DNA of 64,000 nucleotides from Kingdonia uniflora. Lineage: Eukaryota; Streptophyta; Magnoliopsida; Ranunculales; Circaeasteraceae. Each line of letters starts with the position of its first letter. The first letter of the stretch is position 1. The notes below the pieces were generated by a model. That model had not been told where the DNA came from and made no database searches. It worked only from the letters and a program-made list of their open reading frames with translations. The position numbers were made by a program, and so were the translations under genes. Shown here in pieces: positions 55,674 to 64,000 of the stretch. The stretch spans positions 248,001-312,000 of the forward strand of contig JACGCM010001123.1 of assembly GCA_014058105.1 (NCBI GenBank), given 5' to 3'.

Positions 55674-56957
55674 ATGGCTAGGGATAAACGCCCTGAGGCT
55701 GCATCCCCCGTTCCCGCTCAAAGCGGTACGTATAAGCGGGGTAGGACAAAGCGAGGCACCATGCCAGGTCCTAGCAATTATGTCCCTCTAGGTTCTCGTC
55801 GAGGAGGAGCTAATGGTGTTGGGGGGGTCTCGTGCAGTGTCACGAGACAATAATGGGGGAATCATGACATGCATCCTAATCCCCCCACCTGGTCTACTTC
55901 GAGATACAGGTTTAAATTTAGGAATTATCAGCGGGAAGTATCACTAGATGAGGAGGAGTTACGTCTGCACTACCCCGTGTTCTCGCAGATCTTTGATACA
56001 TTTTCTTCTCGTGGTTGGATTGGTATTATGCGCCCCCAGATGCCTTGTTATCCTAGATTAGTTCAACTGTTCTATGCTTCTCTCTGCAATGTTCGTGGAA
56101 CGGATGACGACAGAAGCTTTCAGGTGTCGATTGATGGTTTGGAGTTTCATGTTCACCGGGTGAACATCTGGCAAGCTTTTGGCTTAGTTGAGTCTTCTAT
56201 TTCGATTGTGTCACCTACATACTGGCCTCCAGTTCCTAATCAGTTTCCTCCTCAGAGGGAGATGGAAGAGTGACTTCTTCACGCTGAGAAGAAGAAAGGA
56301 CCTTATATCAGGCGCACGAATTTGATCAAGGCACTGTGCTTATTTCATATGATTGCTCATCGGAACATTCTTCCCCAACTAGGGAATAAGAATGTGTTGG
56401 TGGGCAATATGCTTTATCTGGTCTATCTTTACAGAAAGGGTTATCATCTTGACCTGGTGAGTGTTATTATGCACGAGATGATTCTTACGGCCAATCCTGA
56501 TCTTCATACCCGAGCTTTGCCGTTTAGTAGATTTGTTTCTCAGCTTCTGACTGTGATGGGTTAAGGTATTCGTGAGGATGAGGAGGCTGATGAGAAAGAA
56601 GAAGTTATTACTTCTCAGTATTGGGAAAAGAGTAGAAAGCACATGGTAGCTGAGTCGGAATCTGAGTCAGAGGAGGGTTCCGAGGACTCTGAGATTGTGG
56701 CTGCACCTGCTGTTTTTAGGCATGCTACTACTACTACTGTGCCAGCTGTTTCTACTGGATCAGCACCTCATAATTTCGCTTTTCTCTACATCTATATGGA
56801 GTCTCAGTTTGGTCAGCTGAACTCTTAGATGCACTCTCAGTTTTAGATTTTCTGGGATGATATAGGTCGGCTCCAAACCTCTGTGGATGATTTGAGCATT
56901 ACAGTTCAAGGGTCGGCGGGTGGTCCTCCCATTCCAAATCCAGATGAGCAGTCTTAG
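55674..56957 (+). pseudogene. SIRE envelope-like third ORF
   Basis: The product starts at ATG 55674 (MARDKRPEAASPVPAQSGTY), with a basic N-terminus. A frameshift at the G7 run near 55832 separates it from the main block at 55869-56273, which reads WSTSRYRFKFRNYQREVSLD, FSSRGWIGIMRPQMPCYPRL and FQVSIDGLEFHVHRVNIWQA. It continues after a stop with NLIKALCLFHMIAHRNILPQ and LVGNMLYLVYLYRKGYHLDL. An acidic, Ser-rich tail (ESESESEEGSEDSEIV) and a final coiled-coil-like part end at TAG 56955-56957. This resembles the plant putative transposon protein domain (PF20167-like) found in third ORFs of SIRE and Athila. No clear signal peptide is seen. The name envelope-like reflects position only; the function is unknown. 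Confidence 0.7.
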
Positions 56958-57480
56958 GTTTGATATGACCTTGAGTTATCTTATTTACTTTAGAGTGATT
57001 TTCTTTTGTGATTGTCTCTAATCTCTTACTGTTTTCGATTATGTTATCTTTACTGCGTGTATATTCTATTTTGGAAGTCATTTTTGGATATGTTATGTAT
57101 TAACAGTTTCTTTTTGCATGGATGCTCTAACAGTTTCTGATATATGAATATTATATTCCATGATCTTACTTCTTCGATAACTGTTATACATTTTGGCGTT
57201 CCTAATATGGTTTATCTTTCATCTGTGCTTTGTTTGCTTACCCTTTGTTCTTATTTGCCAAAATGGGGGAGAGATGCTCCTAACAGGTAAATCAGGTAAG
57301 TAATTTTTGACTTCTGAATTCCTTATTTTTAATATGAACAGTTACGTGATGTATCTTGTTTAGTGTGCATGGATTTAAGAGGATATGCTTTTAAGAATTG
57401 ATGTTCAGTGAGTGAGTCGATCCATCGAGTTGTAATTTTCTTTTATTACCTATAGTTCTAGTTTTTACACAAAATGAACC
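56958..57480. other. SIRE-type 3' non-coding region with an internal purine tract
   Basis: No gene. AAATGGGGGAGAGA at 57261-57274 is a second, internal polypurine-like tract, preceded by TTTGCC as in many Copia elements; the LTR-proximal tract is 230 bp further on. Confidence 0.55.
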
Positions 57481-57492
57481 AAAAGGGGGGAT
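57481..57492 (+). other. Polypurine tract of the SIRE-type element
   Basis: AAAAGGGGGGAT ends directly at the first base of the 3' LTR (57493). Confidence 0.8.
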
Positions 57493-58597
57493 TGAAACAT
57501 CCATTTGGAGTTTGTTTCATTTAGTGTCTAGAATAGGTGTCAGCACTACCTCGTGGTTATTCGTCGTCAGCGAGTGCACATGGAGCAACTACAGCTGGAC
57601 TGACACTGAACAGGTAAGTGGGTTTCTATCTCCTTGCTCTAAATGTCAAGCCCGTAGTATTTTATAGAATATGAAAAGAAAGTGATGTATTATTCGAGAA
57701 AAACAAGTCTCTAATCGAACATGTTTTTGTTCTGTTCGAATAAGACCTTGTTCGAATAAAATTTAGTATCTATTAAAATATTTTCTCTCAACAATATTTA
57801 TTCGAATAAACTATTTCTTTATTCGAATACTTTTTCTGGGAACTTAGTTGTTCGAATAGTTTTTTGCTCTGTTCGAATAAAACTTGTTTTGTTCAAATAG
57901 ACTATTTCTCTATTCGGACAAATTGCATCAGGCATTTATTTGTTCAAATACATTTTTGGTGTATTTGAATAATAATTGTTTTATTCGAATATATTTTGTT
58001 TCTATTCAAACAGAGGTCGAGTTTTCTGTTTTTCTATATAAGACAACTTTTTTTTTCCATAACTCAATTTTTTGAAAACCTATTTTTTCTAGAGCTTATA
58101 TTTTTAAGAGATGAGAGATTTCTTTAAGAGATTCAAAAGATAACTAACAACTCAAACTTGAATCAATCATTAATCAATAAACCCAAATCATTATTTGAAA
58201 AACTTGTGGGATTCAAGATTGAAAGCTTCGGCGAGAGATTGGAAGCGTTGCAAAAACGTGGAATCGATTGCAAGAAGCTTGATCAGAAGAAAGGTAACCA
58301 TGAGATGTGTTTATCGAGTCTATAAGTAATTAAACTCTTGTAATTCGTTTTCAATAGTGGATTGTTTAACTGTCAAGTAATTCGACAGCGACCTATAAGT
58401 TTTTCTCCTGAAAAAAATTTTCCACAAGGTTAAAAAAATTTGGTCTTATATCTAATTTTTCAATTGCTTGTTGACATTAAATAATCGAATCAATTTGAAT
58501 TAAGTTAAGATTAGAATATTAATTCAAAAGAATTCGGACCTATTGTTTTAGACCTAAATTAATCGAAATTAGTGTCTCAAGTGACAAAAAAATTTCA
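57493..58597 (+). repeat. 3' LTR of the SIRE-type element
   Basis: Full partner of 34508-35617, with intact TG...CA ends (TGAAACATCC to AATTTCA). It has the TTCGAATA array at about 57700-58015 and a TATA box TATATAAG at 58036-58043. A transcript started here would leave the element and run antisense into the 3' end of CDC27, whose stop codon is 461 bp beyond the LTR. Confidence 0.92.
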
Positions 58598-59058
58598 GAC
58601 TGAACAGTCAATCAAGATTAGTTTAGCACATTTGCAACTTTTAATCAAAAACTTGTACACCAATAAAAAAAAAGAACACGCCCTGATAATTTTGTTCAAG
58701 TGAGATATGAATAAAAACCTTGTAATGAGAGGGGAACTGTGCCTACTGCCTAGTATGGATTGTGTATTTCAGAGTTACTGATACAACCTTTACAGCCCCT
58801 ACATGTTTGATTGCCTTAAGATGGCCGACTGTAATATATTACATGAAATGCACTTCTCGTATCCTAATCACCTACAAAACTGTGACTATAAGATTAACGT
58901 TACAATGATCAGCCCCTCTTGATTTACACTTTTACTTCAGACAGAATCCCCATGTTTTAAGATAAGTCGAAAGCGCAAGCAGGATGAGTTTGTCAAAGGT
59001 CTTTTAACCAGATATGTTACTTCTTCCCATGTTTCGTGTACTTCCATGTCATGTATGT
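58598..59058 (-). other. 3' flank of CDC27
   Basis: Begins with the SIRE target duplication GACTG (58598-58602). The rest should include the 3' UTR of CDC27, which is read toward the left. No other feature seen. Confidence 0.5.
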
Positions 59059-62000
59059 CTACAAGGTGTCTTCTAATTCATCTGGTACAAGTAGCTTTTC
59101 TATTGCGGACTGTAAACAAGTAAAAAAAAATCATTATTTCTCACTGATACAATGCGCAGGCAGGGTCATAATATAAAATAATTCCTGCTCAAAATTGAAT
59201 TTTTTTATTGAGATGCTATTAATATCTACCATTAATCGATACAAAACAATACCTCAATGAATCCAGATTCATTATTTAACCTTGATGCACTATATCGTAT
59301 ATTAAGGCCTATGAGACACTGTTGCCCAACAAATTTCTGCACCTTGTTAATAATTTTTATTGGACTAAACAAGAGATGGGTGAGGATAAGTGGGGTACCT
59401 TAATGGTGGCAACATCAGCTGCAGATGGTTTTAAATCCAAAGCAGTTCCGTAACAAAACATAGCTTTATCGTGCTCGTTGCGTTGCTTATAAATCCTACC
59501 CATTAATGCATATAAACTGCTCTCACAAGGTGTAAGCTCTTTAAGCTCCTCCAGTTCTTTCAAAGCTTCATCTAGTCTTTCAAGATTCACTAGAATATTA
59601 GCCTTCTGGTACATGGGAAGCGGATTTTTCTTATCTGCCAAATTGGCCTTTTCCATCATCTCCAAAGCTTCCTCACTTCTCTGCTAGATCATACAAAGAA
59701 ATAAATTCTAAGAAACCATAGGTTTTCTGCAATTTCAAATTTTATGTAGTCTTGCACAGTATTTGAACAAAATATTGCCCGGTGAGAGAAAATTCAAGCT
59801 ATCAAAAGTGTCCCAACCTTTAAAGAGTGTAAAGCAATTCCAAGATAGCACATAATAACAGAAGAACGTGGATTGATTTTGAAAGCCTTTCGGAAGTGAT
59901 GCTCAGAAAACTCAAACTTTTCTTGGCGGAGATATACCATCCCGAGACCATACCAAGAGTTGTAATGTCTTGAATCAATTCGAAGAGCACTCTGATAGCA
60001 CTTTATTCCATTTTCATAATCCTCTAAGGCTACATGCCTGTTTAGAAATGGGGGAAAAAGACTAGTTACAATACCGAACAGCTCTGAGATATGAAAGAAA
60101 AGACTAATATGATATTGAGGAGAAAAACGGGTGGGTCACATACTCATGGCCACAGAGGGTGTGAGCATAAGCGAATCTTGAATTTAGATTCACTGCACGC
60201 TGGAAATTTTTTAAGGCAGTTTCATGGTCTTTCTGCAAGCTGTAGCAGTTCCCTATGGCACACCTGCATTGACATTTCATACAAATGAGAGAGGCCAAGT
60301 TGAAGAACAAAACAAAAATCCAATCCATTTCAAGTAATTTAGTATTTGAAAATGTCGACTAGTGAACCGGCATATCAGACAAATAGCATGCGATAGTTTG
60401 GCATGGAATAGAATACACGTGGAGAATGCTCTGGAAAATAGAATGCAGCTTATAAAACTAAGACAAAGCGAAATTGTTATGCAGAAAAAAAAGTTGGAAA
60501 ATTATACCAAGATTGAGGAGCCAAGCGATCAGTTGAGACAAGTTCTTGAGCCAGATAGCTTAACTTCATGTCTTCCTTCAAATGCTACATAAAGAAATTA
60601 TTTCAGTTAAAGAAAAAAGAAATTGAGGGAAAATGACCACCGCCATATACAAGATAATTGCAAATCAGTAACTAAGAAGCTTAACCTATACATAAAATTG
60701 TTTACGAGAGAAGTAAAGCTAGAGGTGAAAGAAGTTTACATAGAGAACTGTAGAGTAAATATCCATTCCTTCTAAACCACAGGGTGATACTCGGCGTGCA
60801 AGAACAAAAGCTTGATTAGCTTCGAAGTAATTTACCAACTCAAAATTCGCTTTTCCAACCTGCATTGAGTATGTTGCATTTTGCTTTAGAATCTAGAGAA
60901 AAAGTGAGCAATTATTAAAACATAACATACATTTAACTTTGATAAATTTTACAAACAAGAATTTACAAGTACCAAAGTTAATATGAAGTATTTAAGAATT
61001 TCTTTAAAGATAATCCCTTCAGGAAAAAAGATTATTTATCTTCCATGGAAGTTGTTTTTAATTTCCCAAACATTCATTTTTGGATAGGTAATATGATGGA
61101 ACTTTTTGACCAAGTAATGAGCATCTGTAGTCATTTCCCACAAATCCCTACCCAAAATGGAATATGGTTATGGTTATGGTTATAGCCAGAAAAATCATAA
61201 CAGCTACATTGGAGTCGCCGAAATATGATGAGGATCCTCAAAAGCTATTTGTGATGTCAGATTTTTAACCATATCCTTTGGTTGGGGGGAGATTTATCTC
61301 ATTTTTAAAGATTTGGAATGCCACATAAGCATTAAGATTTGGTCTATGTAAAACATCGACATGTATTGCCTGTCAATGTCTGACACAGGTATGAAGTATC
61401 GGATATGGCGGCTTCAAACTAAGTGAAAATGCATACATGGGAATGCGTGTCAGATATAAAATTAGAAATATGATTATACAGCATGAGAAGACAAAATTAC
61501 CTGGGACAAAACCCATCCTGTATTAAACTGCTTCTGTGAAAGCTTATTGTAGACATCCAATGCATCCTGCCCATATATAAAATATTGCATGAAGCATACA
61601 TGAATGGGAAATAGTATCACTATGCAAATACAGTTAAATGCAATAGCAAATGGGGATAAATAGTTTGAGAGAGAGAGAGAGTTGTGGTAGGATCATGAGT
61701 TGTGATAGTGTGTGTATGTGTGTGTGAGAGAGAGAGCGTGTGTATTCGTGAGATCACTGTGCATGGGTCATTCGCCCATGCGTGAAAATGTATAGATTGC
61801 ACAGGAAATGAAAGATTTAACAGCTCATAGAAGTACCTGACACCTATACATACAGGAAAGCCTGTAGCCTTCTCCAAGAGTCCCCAAGAGGTCCAATAGC
61901 TCCGAAACACCAGTGGAAAATCTAGAACTATTTTTTACAATACTGATCATCTTTATGTTGGTGTTCTCCCATTCTTGGGATATATCATCCCCCAAGGGAG

Positions 62001-64000
62001 ATATGCTAGAGGATGTTGTTGCAGTGTTGTCAAATCGAGCATCATCAACAACGTCAGTCTGTTTCCCTATTACAAGATTCAAGTGTTAAGTTCCGTATTG
62101 TTGACCTATTGAGCCATAAAACATCTTGAAGTATGATGAGTATCAAAGAGCAACTAACTACTGCTTACATTAACGAGAATAAAATATCTAGTTATTATCA
62201 CTTCAAATGAAAATCCAGTCTCCACGTTGGATAACAGGACTTGGGGACTACAGAGAGCATAAACTGATTACGGAAACAGCTTGATAACAGGAGGGGCTCT
62301 TTGTCTAGAAGACCCCGTATGATCAACCATGTGGTCATGACATATATGAAACCGTAAGTATTCTAACATTTCACTCATCATTTATCAAAAACTTGCATTT
62401 TTAATTCTAATGTACACAACTAGGCCCTGCTTGGTATCATTGCATAGCTTCACTGCACACCCTTTTTCGATGTTGGCAATCTCCAGCAGTGTATTTCATG
62501 TATGATAGGATAGTATTGTAAATTAAATGGCCAACAATTATAAAAAAAATAAAATAAAATAAAAATTAATCGTAATCTTTTTGCTATCTGTACAAACAAC
62601 TATATCAAACTGAAAGAGAGAAGCATAAACCCCATGAGCCATTCCAGATCTTTTCAGTTTTAACTGACCAAAATCTTAGTAGACTCAACATCTTTTTCCA
62701 TAAGCGGCAACTAGAAAAGGCTGCTGCCCTAATTCCAAAATCCTAAGTAAAAAAAATTTTAATTTCCATTATATACAACTTGAAGGTCAAGATATAGTCA
62801 CCTACTATAACTCCGTTTTACATATAATATTATGGTGAGTAGATAATCAATAAGTAGCTAGCTATATGAAACCTTAGATAACCAGTAAAGAACATAATTT
62901 AAGAATGAACTTAAGCACTTGTAAATTGGAAAAGTAACAGCTAGGAAAGTGCATTACCTTCGTCAAAGCTTTCAGTAACCATTAATTGCTTCTTACAAGA
63001 ACGACTTATCACTGCGCTTATCTTAGAAGACGAGGAAAATCGCTCAAGATATTTCGCAGAAAAATGATTTGTTCCATTTCCTCCTACTTGCGTAGCAATC
63101 GGGTTAATGTTTGCAGCTTCTGCAGCAAGCCTCGAGCTTCTTCTAGGTCCTGAATCTCTTCTAGACCCTGAATCAGGAAAAAGCCTCCCAGAAACCTGCA
63201 ACTAACCATAGAATCAAACTCACTTCAGGAAGACTGGCATAGCCACACTAATTGGGACACTGGTTTTTCGGATCCGAATCGCTAGATGCCATATTCACAA
63301 AAATTAAGAAAAAGAACATGTTTCAAAGTTCCAAAGGTGTACTAATCAGGGCCAAGATTATAGGCAAAGTCCTAGCAACTCAAGGGTGTAGAATTATTTG
63401 CTGACAATTTGTGTCGTATCAATACTAACGCCAGGCCAAAACATATTAAACAAAAGAATGCGATACAGAAATAACAAGCTACCTTGCGTAGCTTTCCTTC
63501 ATCCACAAACTTCCTCCGAGGAGCCTGAAGAGTATCATTCACAGTTGACCTGGGAGAGCTTTCAATCCCTATTATGTTAAGATTGGGCTGCCCGTTTCTA
63601 CATAAAGGTGGTGGAGCAAGACCTGACAACTGTAAGATGACAAATAAGTTGGAACTAAAGCTGTCAATATATCGGATTTATACAAATCCAAATCTGGATT
63701 TGGATTGCAGAATCCAAAGTCCAACAAGAATTTACATAAAAACCTAATCCGAGGAAATATCCTGACACCAAATCTGAATTCGGATCCAAATATGCTTTAT
63801 GTTTTTTTCAATGTTACATTTTACCTAATAAAAAACAATCATAATGATAACAGAGCCCCACTTAGCATCTCAAAACTCTTTTGGTGTGATTTGGATTCAA
63901 ATTTAATCGGATCGAATTAGCAACATCCGAATCTGATCCAATAGTTAATGGGATATGAAATACGAATAATTCCAAATCCGAATCCAATATTTTTGGATTG
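59059..64000 (-). CDS. CDC27: CDC27/APC3 subunit of the anaphase-promoting complex, C-terminal ten exons
   Basis: Coding exons (minus strand): 63483-63629, 62958-63195, 61837-62066, 61501-61566, 60740-60859, 60508-60584, 60144-60263, 59818-60037, 59399-59680, 59059-59109. All have GT...AG borders and the phases agree, giving 516 residues plus TAG. The first exons lie beyond 64000. Landmarks: GRRSSRLAAEA-type basic linker (ARRSSRLAAEAAN), ELLDLLGTLGEGYRLSCMYR, then TPR repeats (ALDVYNKLSQKQFNTGWVLS, CAIGNCYSLQKDHETALKNF, HYNSWYGLGMVYLRQEKFEF, PMYQKANILVNLERLDEALK) and the end LLVPDELEDTL. CDC27 is a TPR scaffold of APC/C, the ubiquitin ligase for cyclins; plants have CDC27A and CDC27B/HOBBIT, and I cannot say which this is. 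The part seen has no stop or frameshift, so it is presumably functional. Confidence 0.93.
61661..61745. repeat. GA/GT microsatellite in a CDC27 intron
   Basis: Runs of GAGAGAGAGAGAGAG, then GTGTGTATGTGTGTGTG and GAGAGAGAG lie in the intron between the exons 61501-61566 and 61837-62066. Likely polymorphic in length. Confidence 0.85.
63655..64000. repeat. Transposon-like repeat in a CDC27 intron, cut by the window edge
   Basis: Starting near TAAAGCTGTCAATATATCGG (about 63656), the intron shows many ATCCAAAT, ATCCGAAT and GGATTTGG words in both orientations up to the end of the window. The start resembles a hAT terminal repeat (compare TAGGGCTGTACA at 19904), and subterminal word arrays are typical of non-autonomous hAT elements. 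The right end and the target duplication lie outside, so the class is not proven. Confidence 0.4.

Larger units (their letters stand above)
34508..58597 (+). mobile_element. SIRE-type Ty1/copia retrotransposon, 24.1 kb including a nested element
   Basis: The LTRs at 34508-35617 and 57493-58597 are full-length partners and the 5-bp flanks GACTG (34503-34507 and 58598-58602) match. Inside are a Met-tRNA primer site, gag with an intact CCHC knuckle, protease, integrase, RT, RNase H, an envelope-like ORF and a polypurine tract. Long LTRs plus a third ORF after pol indicate the SIRE/Maximus lineage. Without the 12.8-kb nested element and its TSD the length is about 11.3 kb. Over the first ~120 bp the LTRs differ at about nine sites, all transitions. 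Coding regions have stops and frameshifts, so it is immobile. Confidence 0.92.

Overview
This window is nuclear DNA from a flowering plant, probably a eudicot; the species cannot be told from the sequence. The evidence is intron-rich genes of plant-specific families (a CDC27/HOBBIT-type APC/C subunit, a plant monoacylglycerol-lipase-type hydrolase, DUF295, DUF630, DOG1-like and PPR relics), plant retrotransposon lineages (Athila, Tat, SIRE-type Copia) and an AT-rich background. Most of the 64 kb is transposable-element DNA. Only three host genes look intact.

Layout, left half. 1-2240: anonymous DNA with a broken PPR fragment. 2276-10298: decayed Athila-type Ty3/gypsy element with gag, protease, RT/RNase H, integrase and a 3' LTR; no 5' LTR is visible. 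10350-17440: complete but decayed Ty1/copia element on the minus strand, with ~190-206 bp LTRs and TSD TCTTT. 17578-~19590: truncated plus-strand relative of that element (5' LTR, intron-like leader, gag). ~19600-21925: relic of a DUF295 F-box-type gene, split by a 1396-bp hAT-like transposon (19904-21299, 8-bp TSD ACCTGACC) that carries pieces of two host genes. 22717-23037: 154-bp tandem duplication with a palindromic junction. 23589-27247: two-gene PIF/Harbinger element (TSD TTA). 27700-28480: GC-rich unclassified repeat.

Gene island. 28550-29065 (+): intact intronless Bet v 1/START-fold protein related to lachrymatory-factor synthase. 29484-33034 (-): seven-exon alpha/beta hydrolase whose exons join in frame to 382 codons plus stop, with a complete Ser-Asp-His triad. 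59059 to beyond the right edge (-): last ten exons (516 codons plus stop) of CDC27/APC3. The last two genes would be neighbours without the retrotransposon between them.

Nest. A 24.1-kb SIRE-type Copia element (34508-58597, TSD GACTG, ~1.1-kb LTRs, envelope-like third ORF) lies between these two genes. Its gag is interrupted by a 12.8-kb Tat-lineage Ty3/gypsy element (36731-49525, TSD GACAG, ~536-bp LTRs) that has two RNase H domains, eight 60-bp tandem repeats after integrase and a long antisense ORF with its own TATA box. Removing the inner element and one TSD copy leaves the outer gag reading frame continuous, so the order of insertion is certain.

Most notable candidates: (1) a possible internal transcription unit for the SIRE envelope-like ORF that shares a TTCGAATA-rich array with the LTR promoter; (2) the antisense unit of the Tat element; (3) the hAT element carrying DUF630 and DOG1-like fragments; (4) the Copia pair in which gag begins exactly at a predicted 3' splice site, with a TGACGTCA cluster in the leader; (5) the palindromic tandem-duplication scar. 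Lineage and domain calls were made by reading the translations, without any database search.
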